DNA of 64,000 nt from Planctomycetota bacterium (lineage in GTDB: Bacteria; Planctomycetota; UBA1135; GCA-002748355). Below, one piece after another: positions 35,701-43,902 of this stretch. The notes under the pieces were generated by a model. The model made no database searches and was not told the DNA's origin. It was given only the letters and a program-made list of their open reading frames with translations. Numbering within the stretch: position 1 is the stretch's first letter; each line of letters starts with the position of its first letter. The translations under genes and the position numbers were made by a program. The stretch is from contig JALUUL010000015.1 in assembly GCA_027021385.1 (NCBI GenBank), forward strand, positions 1 to 64,000, written 5' to 3'.

Positions 35701-36896
35701 CGTTGGCGCAACCAGCGGAAGCGGGACAGGGGGGCGGCGACGAGGAGGGGCCGGCCGATCAGGCTCTCGGTCGGGATCGGCCCGAAGAACCGGGAATCCT
35801 GACTGTCCTCGCTGTTGTCGCCGAGCACGAAGATCTTCCCGACCGGAATGTGAAGAGGTTCGAGGCCCGCGAAATCCCCGAGATCCAGGTAGTGGATGTC
35901 GTGGAAGACCCGCAGGGCCGAGATCCGGATCCTTCCCCCCCCGGTGTTCGCGAGGTCGAGTCCGTTGGTGTTCCGTCCCTGCCGGCGGATGTCCTGGAGG
36001 TCGGAAGGGTCGACGGCCAGATTTCCGAGGTCCTTCCCGTCGATCGCGATGCAGAAGCGTCCGTCCAGATAGGCGAAGGACAGGTCGTGCGTTCGGCCGT
36101 CATCGAAGGAGGGTCCGTCGTCCCATCTCGCGACATCCCGGGGACCCCGCCCGAGACGGTCCCGGACCCGCCGGAGGCCCACGGCCCCCGCGGCCTCCCA
36201 GCGGAGACTCCAGACGGAATCCAGGTAGCGCCATCGGATCGCGAGGACCGCTCCCGGTTCCGCGTCCAGGCTGAGGATCAGGCCGAAATCCCTCGCGAGG
36301 ATCCGCCCCTCCTGGAGTCGGTCGAAGCCGTCCAGGTAACCCGTCGTGATACGTCCGTTCCAGCGAAGCGCCCAGGGCTCTTCCTTCCGCGGATCGTTTC
36401 CCTTCGGGGAAGGAAGGAGCACGCAGTCCTCCTTCTTGGATTGGATCCGACCGGGTTTCTTCGTCCAGCGTCTCGAGGCGAACCCCGCCGGATCCCTCCC
36501 GCTGTCCCAGAAGCAGATGAGAAGGTCCTGGTCGCCGGCCAGGCTCTTGCAGACTCTTCGCATCGATTGCCGCTGGGGGCCGGCGAAGAGATCGTAGTCA
36601 TCGATCTGGAGCCACTCGTCGGGGAGGCCCGCGATCCTCTTGACGACGGTCTTGCCGTCATGCCGGAACACGCAGAGGTCGAACCTCTTCGGCCGGCCGT
36701 AGTCGTCCCAGAGCTTGTCGACGAGGACGCGGTCGCCCCGGTCGGGATCCCCCTCGATCGTCGGTTCCATGCTCGGGGTCGAGACGATGTAGGCGTCGAG
36801 GACCTGGGCCTGGAAGAAGATCGGCAGGAGGATGGCCACGCCGAGAATGACTGCCTCGCGGCGCAGGAATCGGAGGAATCCGTGCAGGGATCTCAC
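35697..36896 (-). CDS. lepB: Signal peptidase I with a ~250-residue internal insert
   Basis: A 399-residue S26 peptidase that removes signal peptides from exported proteins. It has an N-terminal transmembrane helix (about 14-30), the catalytic Ser42 in STPSMEPTI, the general-base Lys86 in VVKRIAGLPDE, and the late GDNSEDSQDSRFFGPIP box (from about 359). Between Lys86 and this box lie about 250 extra residues (roughly 101-350). Within them ILSLDAEPGAVLAIRWRYLD-like strands, HDLSFAYLDGRFCIAIDG and RIRISALRVFHD resemble a concanavalin/LamG-type domain. The GTG at 36896 follows the mgtE stop by 7 bases, and the stop overlaps the next gene. Confidence 0.88.
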   Translation of the reverse strand: MRSLHGFLRFLRREAVILGVAILLPIFFQAQVLDAYIVSTPSMEPTIEGDPDRGDRVLVDKLWDDYGRPKRFDLCVFRHDGKTVVKRIAGLPDEWLQIDDYDLFAGPQRQSMRRVCKSLAGDQDLLICFWDSGRDPAGFASRRWTKKPGRIQSKKEDCVLLPSPKGNDPRKEEPWALRWNGRITTGYLDGFDRLQEGRILARDFGLILSLDAEPGAVLAIRWRYLDSVWSLRWEAAGAVGLRRVRDRLGRGPRDVARWDDGPSFDDGRTHDLSFAYLDGRFCIAIDGKDLGNLAVDPSDLQDIRRQGRNTNGLDLANTGGGRIRISALRVFHDIHYLDLGDFAGLEPLHIPVGKIFVLGDNSEDSQDSRFFGPIPTESLIGRPLLVAAPLSRFRWLRQR

Positions 36897-36903
36897 GGGC
36901 GGA

Positions 36904-38277
36904 TCAACGGGGATCGGGGCCGTGCAGGAGGACCAGGCAGATCGCGACGTAGACGGCCGTCCCGGCCAGGTCGTTCAAGGCCGTGACCAGGGGGCCGGTG
37001 AGGGCGGGGTCGTGCTTCAAGCGGTCGACCATGATCGGGACGCAGAATCCGGCGGCGGCGGAGAAGACCACGGCGCCGAAGAGGGCCAGGCCCACCGAGA
37101 ACCCGAGGGGAAACCATGCCCCCTCGAGGAGCCCGATTCCCAGGAAGGTCAGGCCGGCGCAGATCAGCCCCACGACCAGGCTGGCGAGGAACTCCCCGAG
37201 GAAGATCTTCCAGAGCTTTCCGTGCTCGATCTCTTCGGTCGCGAGTCCGCGGACTACGATCGCGTTCTCGATGTTGGCCACGTTCCCCGCGAGGGCGACG
37301 ACGATCGGAAGGAAGCGGAGAGCGGAGACCCGCAGGCCTCCCGTTCCCGGCAGATCCATGATTCCGAGGAGTTCGACGATCCGCGCGATGACGAGTCCGT
37401 TTCCGACCGTCACGCAGAGCATCGGGAGGCGATTCAGGATCCGCTTCCAGATCGGCTGCCTCGTCGGATGGCGGGAACTCGTCCCGACCATCCTGAAGAT
37501 GTCCTCGCTCGCTTCCTCCTCCGCGACCTCGTCGAGGTCGTCCGGGGTGATGATCCCGACGAGCCGGCCCCTTCGGTCGGTGACGGGAAGGGTGTGGAGG
37601 CCGTAGTTCGAGGCCTGCCGGAGAGCGTCTTCCTGGTCCTCGTGCTCCCGGATCGAGATGACCTGCGGATCCATCAGCTCCTCGACGGGAGTCTCGGGAT
37701 CGTCCGCTTGGAGGATTTCCGGGATCGAAACCACGCCGACGAGGATCCCCTCCCCGTCCGTCACGTAGATCTGGTCGCTTTCCGTGTCCTCATGCCTGGC
37801 GACCGCCTCGAGGACGTCCCGGACGGACTCCCCCCGCTTCGCGGAGAGGAAGTGGGTCGTCATGATCCCGCCGGCGGATTCCTCCTCGTACTGGCTGAGG
37901 AGCTTGATCTCCTCGGCGAGTTTCTTGTCGACGGCCGCCAGCACCCCGGTCTGCATCGGCAGGGGAAGGAGGTTGTAGATGTCGGCGGCGTCGTCGGGAG
38001 CCAGGGTGTCGACGATGGCCGTCAACTTTCGGATCGGGAGGCTCTCTACGAGTTCCTTCTGGAAGCCCTCCTCGAGTTCAACGAGGATCTCTCCGGCGGT
38101 TTCGGGCTTGAATTCGAGGAAAAGATCCCGGCTCTGATCCTCGGGGAGTTGTTCGAGGAACCATGCGATGTCGGGCGCCGGAGCCGTTTCCAGGGCCTCC
38201 AGGATCTCCCGGCGCGGGAGACTCGAGTCCTCCAGCAAGGCCTGGCACAGAACCTGGAGTCTCTGCCGTTCCGGCAT
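36904..38277 (-). CDS. mgtE: Magnesium transporter MgtE
   Basis: A 457-residue MgtE-family channel for Mg2+. The N-terminal superhelical domain (about 1-130) is followed by two CBS domains (MTTHFLSAKRGESVRDVL, GLHTLPVTDRRGRLVGIITPDDL, to about 260). Five transmembrane helices come after WKRILNRLPMLCVTVGNGLV, including LPIVVALAGNVANIENAI, the pore segment close to the family's 'aGGNaGtQ', here GNVANIEN, so the glycines differ. The C-terminal helix is CVPIMVDRLKHDPA then GPLVTALNDLAGTAVYV. Mg2+ binding by the N and CBS domains gates the family. It lies upstream of lepB on the same strand. Confidence 0.93.
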   Translation of the reverse strand: MPERQRLQVLCQALLEDSSLPRREILEALETAPAPDIAWFLEQLPEDQSRDLFLEFKPETAGEILVELEEGFQKELVESLPIRKLTAIVDTLAPDDAADIYNLLPLPMQTGVLAAVDKKLAEEIKLLSQYEEESAGGIMTTHFLSAKRGESVRDVLEAVARHEDTESDQIYVTDGEGILVGVVSIPEILQADDPETPVEELMDPQVISIREHEDQEDALRQASNYGLHTLPVTDRRGRLVGIITPDDLDEVAEEEASEDIFRMVGTSSRHPTRQPIWKRILNRLPMLCVTVGNGLVIARIVELLGIMDLPGTGGLRVSALRFLPIVVALAGNVANIENAIVVRGLATEEIEHGKLWKIFLGEFLASLVVGLICAGLTFLGIGLLEGAWFPLGFSVGLALFGAVVFSAAAGFCVPIMVDRLKHDPALTGPLVTALNDLAGTAVYVAICLVLLHGPDPR

Positions 38278-38501
38278 GGCCTCGTGCTACCTCTGCAAGT
38301 GCCTGTGGAAAAAGTAGTTCCGAATAATACGAGGGGTTTCGGGGTCCCGGGGAGGGAGGGGAGTCCTCCTCGGGTGTCCCGGCCGTCCTCGAAAGGTACG
38401 GGGCTTTCCCCCGGAGGGTCTCCCAGCAGGTCCGGGAACCAGTCTATAATCGGGGACGCCCAACCAAACCAATATCACAACTTTTTGTAGAAAAGAAACT
38501 T
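38278..38501. other. Divergent intergenic region with AT-rich patches and DnaA-box-like 9-mers
   Basis: A 224-base gap between mgtE (leftward) and the duplicated winged-helix-like gene (rightward). It contains TGTGGAAAA at 38304-38312 (TTTTCCACA on the other strand), TGTAGAAAA at 38486-38494, AT-rich patches at 38311-38331 and 38470-38499, and TATAAT at 38445-38450. It must hold promoters for both genes; whether it is more than that is unknown. Confidence 0.4.
38445..38450 (+). promoter_or_regulatory. Probable -10 element (TATAAT)
   Basis: A consensus TATAAT 52 bases before the start at 38502. The matching -35 region reads CCCAGC at 17-base spacing, so it is not canonical. Confidence 0.4.
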
Positions 38502-39617
38502 ATGTCGAAGGCGTCGAGTGACGGCGGTTTGCAGCGCCTCCTGGATCTCGCGGACGAACTGCGCGCGCTGAAGCGGCGCATCCAGGATCCCGGTCTCAAG
38601 GCGGAGACCGCGCAACGCCTGCGCCGGAGATCCAAGGAGAAGCTCTGCCGGCTCGCGACCGAACTCGAGACCCATCGCTTCGGCGGACCGCTGCGCCATC
38701 TTCATCGCAAGCTCGAGCCGGAACACTTCTTGATGATCGCGACGCTGCTGCGCCGTCATCTTCGTTCGACCCAGCCCTGGATGGAAGGCCGCGCGCTTCT
38801 CGCCGCCATCTTCGATTCGAGTTTCGAGATGTTGAAGGGGCTCGAACTCCTCCAGCCCGAGAGCATCCTCCGTTCCGAGGACCTGATCCTGATGGAGACG
38901 GACGAGGAGGAAGAGGTCGATCTGCTCGAGGCCCGTTTCCGTCTGGCCCCCAGCCTGGTCGAGGCCTTCCTGGAGGAGATGGGTCTCCGCGGTCGCCGCC
39001 GCGGGGCGCGTCTCAAGGGTTATGCGAATCAGAGGGAATACCTCGTCGACCTTAAGGTCTACCACAACCTCCATCTCGCCCGCGCGCGGCGCGTCTTCCA
39101 TCCCGATCGCTGGTGGCGGCTGAGGGGCGGAGCGGTCAAGCGGGCTTGCCGCGCCCTCGATCGTCGGATCCAGAATCAAGGATCCCGCATCCACAAGCGG
39201 CTCGCGAAGACCGAGGAGCCGAAGCGGTTCCCGCTGCTCCGCTTCATCGACGAGTTCAAGCTCTCCGAACCCGAGGTCCTGATCGTCCTCCACCTCCTCT
39301 TCCTGGAGCTCCTCGAGGGGAACCCGTACGCCGACGGCGTCCAGGTCCTCCAGCTCGTTTCCGGTTCCGAGGAAGAACTCCTGCGGAATCGGGAACTCCT
39401 GATGCCCTTCGGCACTCTCCGGAAGAAGGGCATCCTCGAACTCGAGGAGATGCTCGAGGGGAGGGAGCTGACGAGCGAGGTCTACCTCGGCGACTGGGTC
39501 CTCGACCGGATCTTCGGCAGCGATGCGCAGCAGGACCCGATCGGAGTCGACGAGAGGCTCGAGTTCCATCTCTACCTGAAGAAGCTCGAGGGATCCAACT
39601 TCCTGAACGATCTGTAA
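38502..39617 (+). CDS. Protein with two winged-helix-like modules resembling AAA+ ATPase N-terminal domains
   Basis: A 371-residue helical protein with no signal peptide. Two similar segments of about 95 residues occur at 63-156 (LRHLHRKLEPEHFLMIATLL, GRALLAAIFDSSFEMLKGLELL, PESILRSEDLI) and 244-338 (LLRFIDEFKLSEPEVLIVLHLL, GVQVLQLVSGSEEELLRNRELLMP-type helix, LRKKGILELEEM). This L...F.L...E...L..LL, then 'l...s......~~..L~~~giL' pattern is what I know from the variant winged-helix domain in front of some AAA+ ATPases. No Walker motif is present. It may be a scaffold or partner of such an ATPase. The start is taken at 38502. Confidence 0.6.
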   Translation: MSKASSDGGLQRLLDLADELRALKRRIQDPGLKAETAQRLRRRSKEKLCRLATELETHRFGGPLRHLHRKLEPEHFLMIATLLRRHLRSTQPWMEGRALLAAIFDSSFEMLKGLELLQPESILRSEDLILMETDEEEEVDLLEARFRLAPSLVEAFLEEMGLRGRRRGARLKGYANQREYLVDLKVYHNLHLARARRVFHPDRWWRLRGGAVKRACRALDRRIQNQGSRIHKRLAKTEEPKRFPLLRFIDEFKLSEPEVLIVLHLLFLELLEGNPYADGVQVLQLVSGSEEELLRNRELLMPFGTLRKKGILELEEMLEGRELTSEVYLGDWVLDRIFGSDAQQDPIGVDERLEFHLYLKKLEGSNFLNDL

Positions 39618-39666
39618 GCCGGCCCCTCCGTCTTCCTCGTGCGCCCCCAGGCCTGAATCGGAGTCG

Positions 39667-41325
39667 ATGAGGAGGATGGCACAGCGACGGCTCTTCGCGA
39701 TCCTCGCCGCCGGCATCCTTCTCGGGGCCTACCTTCTCCGCTTCCTCCAGGACGACGCCTTCATCGCGTTCCATTACGCGCGCAATCTCGTCGAGGGGAA
39801 GGGCCTGACCTGGTTCGGGGAACGCGTCGAGGGCTACACCGACTTCCTGTGGGTCCTCTGGAACGCCCTCGGACTGCGCCTGGGTTTCCGCGCCGAGGAC
39901 TGGTCGCAGGCGGGCGGCCTCCTCTCCCTCGCGGTCGCTCTCGCCGCTCTCTGGAGGATCGCGGGCCGTCTGGAGGGAGGTCCCCTGCTCCGACCCGCGG
40001 CCCTCTTCCTCTTCGGGAGCCAATTCAGCGTCCTCGCCTACGCGACCGGAGGTCTGGAGACGATGGCGCAGACCGCTGCGCTCGCTCTTTGCGCGGTCCT
40101 CGTCCTCGAGATCCGGAAGGACGGGGGGGAGGAGGAGGACCGCTGCGACCGGCGCAGATCCATCTCCCTCGCCCTGCTCGGCGCGGCCGCTGTCCTGCTC
40201 CACCCCGACTCGCTCCTTCTCGTCCTCCTGTTCTTCCTCCAGGTCCGGACCTCTCTTTCCGGGCGGGCGAAGCTCCTGTGCGCCGGGATCTTCCTCGGCG
40301 TCCTCGGGACCTGGCTTGTGTGGAAGTCCGCCTATTACGGGGTCCTTCTTCCGAACACTTATTATGCGAAGGTCGGGGGTCCTCTCGGCCCCAGAATCCA
40401 GTCGGGGCTCCGGTATCTCGGAAGATACGCCTCCGACTACCTGTTTCCGTTCCTCCTGCCGGCCGTCCTGTTCGTCCGGCCTCGTGGGAAGGCCAAGGAA
40501 CCCGTCCTCCGCCTCCTCTTCTCGTGGGTCCTGGTCTGGATCGGGTATCTCTGCTGGAGCGGCGGGGACTTCATGGAATACCGCTTCTTCATCCCGGTCA
40601 CGCCCTTCCTGGCGGTCCTGACGGCGCGGATCCTTCTCGTCGAGGTCGGCGCGCGCCTCGCGGGCAGGCCGGGTCTCGTCCTGTCCCTGGGCTGCCTCCT
40701 CTTTTCCGCCGCCTCCCTCGCGCACGCCCTCCGTTTCCGCGGGACGACCGAGGATCTCGCCCTCGATTCGATCCCTCAACTCGCGAGCTTCTACGGCCTG
40801 GCCGGGGATGGGGATTTCGGGAGGATCGGCCGCCTCCTGGCCCGGGATTTCGAGGGGCTCGACCCGCTCCTCGCCCTGCAGCCCGTGGGGGCGATCCCCT
40901 ATGCCTCGAGGTTGCGGACCGTCGACATGTGGGGGTTGAACGATCCCTTCGTCGCGAGACGGGGGAATCCCGTGCCTGCGGATTTCCTTCGACCGGGTCA
41001 CCGGCGCCACGCCCCGCTCGCCTACCTCCGAAAGCGGGGCGTCCATTTCATCCTCGGGCATCCCCTCGAGGTTCCCTCGGGCTTCCTTTCCCGGCCGAGA
41101 ACGGCGGATCTCGCCGGGGGCATCGCTCGGAATCTGTGCCGGTACGAGCCCCGCATGCCCGAGAATGCGGTCTTCGTCGAACTCCCGTTGGACCGCGGCC
41201 GGTCCCTCATCGCCTGGTACCTGACCCCCGACCCCGGAATCGACCGCCGGATCCGGGAGGGGGACTGGCTCCGCCGGAGCTTCCGGATCCGGGACCCGGA
41301 AAAACCGAAGGCTCAGGGAAGATAG
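39667..41325 (+). CDS. AftB-like polyprenyl-phosphate-dependent glycosyltransferase, membrane protein
   Basis: A 552-residue membrane protein. The first extracytoplasmic loop reads DDAFIAFHYARNLVEGKGL, then GERVEGYTDFLWVLWN, the signature of AftB-type arabinofuranosyltransferases and many uncharacterised bacterial relatives; the Asp pair is the presumed catalytic site. Around ten hydrophobic helices follow to about 380. The C-terminal 170 residues form a soluble domain (MWGLNDPFVAR, HRRHAPLAYLRKRGVHFILGHP), probably periplasmic. It likely adds a sugar from a lipid-phosphate donor to an envelope glycan. Donor and acceptor unknown. Its end overlaps the convergent phospholipase-like gene by 13 bases. 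Confidence 0.8.
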   Translation: MRRMAQRRLFAILAAGILLGAYLLRFLQDDAFIAFHYARNLVEGKGLTWFGERVEGYTDFLWVLWNALGLRLGFRAEDWSQAGGLLSLAVALAALWRIAGRLEGGPLLRPAALFLFGSQFSVLAYATGGLETMAQTAALALCAVLVLEIRKDGGEEEDRCDRRRSISLALLGAAAVLLHPDSLLLVLLFFLQVRTSLSGRAKLLCAGIFLGVLGTWLVWKSAYYGVLLPNTYYAKVGGPLGPRIQSGLRYLGRYASDYLFPFLLPAVLFVRPRGKAKEPVLRLLFSWVLVWIGYLCWSGGDFMEYRFFIPVTPFLAVLTARILLVEVGARLAGRPGLVLSLGCLLFSAASLAHALRFRGTTEDLALDSIPQLASFYGLAGDGDFGRIGRLLARDFEGLDPLLALQPVGAIPYASRLRTVDMWGLNDPFVARRGNPVPADFLRPGHRRHAPLAYLRKRGVHFILGHPLEVPSGFLSRPRTADLAGGIARNLCRYEPRMPENAVFVELPLDRGRSLIAWYLTPDPGIDRRIREGDWLRRSFRIRDPEKPKAQGR

Positions 41326-42188
41326 CGGCGGGAGAAGCTTTCGATGCTCTCCTCACGCGGTCCCTCCGCCGGACGGGCGGGTTCGCCCCTGCCCCTCGTC
41401 CTCCGGAAGCGGCGCCTCGCCCCGGCGGCCTCGGCGAGAGCCCGTTTCCCCGAAGGATCGAGAAGAACGAGTTCGGGTGTCAGACCCTCTTCGAGGAATT
41501 GCCGGACGCGCCGGAGGGCGAGCCTCCGGAAGCGGTCGAGGCGGCTGCGAGGAAGGGGGTCGCGGGTCCGGCGGCGGGCCAGGGCCATGCCCCGGCGCCA
41601 CCGCTCCTTGCCCGCGGCGAGGACGAGGTGGTTGAAGATGCGCTTGTTGACGCCCATCGAGAAGACCCTCTTCGGAACCGCTCTTCCGATCAGGTCGTCA
41701 TGCGTTCGGAGACCGCTTCGGCGCTGGAGGTCCTGGATCAGGTCCCAGACCCTCGGGTCCGCATCCTGATCGGCGCAGAGTTCCCAGTAGAGATGGCCGA
41801 GGGCGCCGTAGCGGGGATACCTGCACAGATGGTAAGGGACGAAGTTGTTGTGGCTGACCGTGTCGGCGGCGAGGTGCGCTCCGTAACCGAGTACGAAGGC
41901 CTCCTCGGCCGGTTCCCGGACGAGCTTCCGCAGGCGTTGGATCACCGTCCAACGGTGGCAGGCGCCTCGGGCCCCCCCGTAGCTCTTGAAGGTGACGATG
42001 TCGGCGGCGATCGTTCCGTAGAGGAAGTCCTCCCGGTGTTCCCGGCAGAGGAGGAGTCCTTCCGAGGCCCCCGTCCGCCTCTTCAGTGCCCGAAGGGCCA
42101 GGTCCAGATGGATCCCCGGCCCCCAGGAACTTCCGCCGAGAAGGAGCAGGAGGAGCGCGAGACCCGAGAAGGCGAGAAGGCTTCCCAT
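41313..42188 (-). CDS. Zinc-dependent phospholipase C-like protein
   Basis: A 291-residue protein with one N-terminal hydrophobic segment (residues 2-20) ahead of WGPGIHLDL. The key region is FLYGTIAADIVTFKSY, ACHRWTVIQRL, AFVLGYGAHLAADTVSHNNFVPYHL and LGHLYWELCADQDAD. The His and Asp residues here match the metal ligands of zinc-dependent phospholipase C relatives (HW, GyxxHLxaDxxxHN, HxxxE). It is probably exported or membrane-anchored; the real substrate is unknown. The start at 42186-42188 is preferred because the longer frame adds a non-conserved basic leader. Confidence 0.82.
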   Translation of the reverse strand: MGSLLAFSGLALLLLLLGGSSWGPGIHLDLALRALKRRTGASEGLLLCREHREDFLYGTIAADIVTFKSYGGARGACHRWTVIQRLRKLVREPAEEAFVLGYGAHLAADTVSHNNFVPYHLCRYPRYGALGHLYWELCADQDADPRVWDLIQDLQRRSGLRTHDDLIGRAVPKRVFSMGVNKRIFNHLVLAAGKERWRRGMALARRRTRDPLPRSRLDRFRRLALRRVRQFLEEGLTPELVLLDPSGKRALAEAAGARRRFRRTRGRGEPARPAEGPREESIESFSRRYLP

Positions 42189-42330
42189 GGTCCCGGAGGT
42201 TCTACCTGATCGCCGGGGAAGGCGGAATCCTCGACGCTCATAGGCTCGGGGCGATCCATGCGATTCCGCTTTATACTCTTGTCCGGTCATCCTCGGACTC
42301 GAAAGCGCTTTTCCAAGCTCCGGCCCTGGG

Positions 42331-42339
42331 TTTTCCACA
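42331..42339 (+). other. Isolated DnaA-box-like 9-mer (TTTTCCACA)
   Basis: TTTTCCACA differs by one base from the DnaA consensus TTATCCACA. It lies in the 261-base divergent gap between the phospholipase-like gene and the GT87 gene. That gap also holds TATACT at 42272-42277, possibly a -10 element. One isolated box has little weight alone. Confidence 0.3.
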
Positions 42340-42449
42340 ACCGGACCGACCACCTCGTCGAGAAGCTCCCAACGGGGGCCTCGATGATCCTCGCCTGATC
42401 CTCGAGAAGGTTTTGGTGAGAAGAAGACCCTACATCTCTATTACGAACC

Positions 42450-43766
42450 ATGCCTGCTCGAGCCCCCTCTCGTCCCCCTCCGGGGACCCGCTTCCTTTTC
42501 TTCGCGGGAGCGGTCTTGCTGCTCGCCTTTTCCGCGGTTCTGGCCTGGAAGTATTCGAACCGCATCGTCTGGGATCTGGCCTCGTTCCAGTGGGCGGGGG
42601 AAACCGCCTTCGGGGCCGGGGTTCCTCCCTACGGCCGGCACATCGATGCGGTCCACCGGGCTTCGGCAGCGCCCGTGATCCACCCGATCTTCAATCCCCC
42701 TCCGAGTCTCTTCCTCTTCGGCCTCTTCTCTCTTGTCGAGTTCGAGACCCTGCGATGGTCGGTCTTCGCAGCGAACCTCCTGCTCGTCCCCTTCTGCGCA
42801 GGGATGCTAGGCCTCGTCGCGAAGGCGGGAAGGGGATGGCCGTCCCTGTTCCTTCTCGGGTATTTCGCGAGCTTCTATCCGGTCGCGTCGACCGTGTTCT
42901 TCGGTCAGGTCAATATCCTCGTTCTCGCGTTCCTTCTCATCTTCCTCTGGAGTCTGCCTGATCCCAGGCGCCATGCGCTGGGAGGCGCCTCTCTCGCCTT
43001 CGCCGCGGCGATCAAGACCTTTCCGATCCTGTCGTTTCTTCCCCTCGTCCTGATGCGGAAGTGGAAGCTCCTCCTGTGGGCGACCGGTGTTCTTCTCCTC
43101 CTCCTCGGCGCCTGCCAGGTCTTTCTTCCAGAGGGGACGATCTCCGCCTATCGGGTTCATGTCCTCGAGACCCTGGGATACGGGAAGAGGGTCGAGGGCT
43201 TTCCTTTTCTTCCGGCCTATCCGGGAAACCTCGGGTTGAACGGCATCGTTTCCAGGTTCTTCATCGACATGTCCTTCACCTTGCCTCTCTGGAACCGACC
43301 TGGATGGGTTCCGATCCTGTGTCTTCCCATGGCCGCCGCGCTTCTCGCCGTCATGGTCCGACCCTTCCCGCGGCTGCGGGGGGGCGCGGAGAGCGAGGCC
43401 CTCGCTTACTTCCTCGCCGGAGCCCTGTTCCTCTCCCCCGTCGTCTGGGAACACCATCTCGTGTTCCTTCTTCCGGCCCTGGTCTTCGGGCTGAAGGACC
43501 TGGCGGGATCCTGGAGATCCGGGCTGCGGTTTTCCGGGAGGGGTCTCCGCCGGAACGCGATCCTCCTCCTCGTCCTCCCGGTCCTGCATCTCAAGTCCTT
43601 CGTCGATCCTTCCTGGGCGGCGGATAGCCGTTTCTGGACCCTGATGAATCCGAAGTCCTACGCTTTCGGGCTCTTCTCCCTCTGGGCCCTGTCGCGCCTC
43701 GGGGGGATCGCGCGGGGACGGCGGGTCCGAGGCAGATCCCCGGGCGGAGCTCTCGAGGAAGGGTGA
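42450..43766 (+). CDS. GT87-family (DUF2029) polyprenyl-phosphate mannosyltransferase-like membrane protein
   Basis: A 438-residue polytopic protein. The first loop has VWDLASFQWAGETAFGAGVPPYG, followed by HPIFNPPPSLFLFGLFSLV, close to the 'YpPlf' motif of GT87/DUF2029 alpha-mannosyltransferases. About ten hydrophobic helices run to the C-terminus, with ASLAFAAAIKTFPILSFLPLVLM and PVVWEHHLVFLLPALVFG as characteristic later segments. Such enzymes use polyprenyl-phosphate mannose or related donors. No strong ribosome site is visible before the ATG at 42450. The gene next downstream is tlpA-like after 136 bases. Confidence 0.8.
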   Translation: MPARAPSRPPPGTRFLFFAGAVLLLAFSAVLAWKYSNRIVWDLASFQWAGETAFGAGVPPYGRHIDAVHRASAAPVIHPIFNPPPSLFLFGLFSLVEFETLRWSVFAANLLLVPFCAGMLGLVAKAGRGWPSLFLLGYFASFYPVASTVFFGQVNILVLAFLLIFLWSLPDPRRHALGGASLAFAAAIKTFPILSFLPLVLMRKWKLLLWATGVLLLLLGACQVFLPEGTISAYRVHVLETLGYGKRVEGFPFLPAYPGNLGLNGIVSRFFIDMSFTLPLWNRPGWVPILCLPMAAALLAVMVRPFPRLRGGAESEALAYFLAGALFLSPVVWEHHLVFLLPALVFGLKDLAGSWRSGLRFSGRGLRRNAILLLVLPVLHLKSFVDPSWAADSRFWTLMNPKSYAFGLFSLWALSRLGGIARGRRVRGRSPGGALEEG

Positions 43767-43902
43767 TCCTCCGGGAAGGGAGGAGTTTCCCTCGAGCCGA
43801 TTCCAGGAAGGGTTTTCCGGAGATAGCCTGTTCGGAAGGGTTCCCGGTCCTTCGTGTTCGGAAAGAGGGACCGTCCGTCCGCTCCTGCAGGAGGCTTACA
43901 CG

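Noticed and set aside
39256-41061. A 601-codon leftward ORF opposite the AftB-like gene
   Set aside because: Same reasoning: charged low-complexity shadow of a membrane protein gene.
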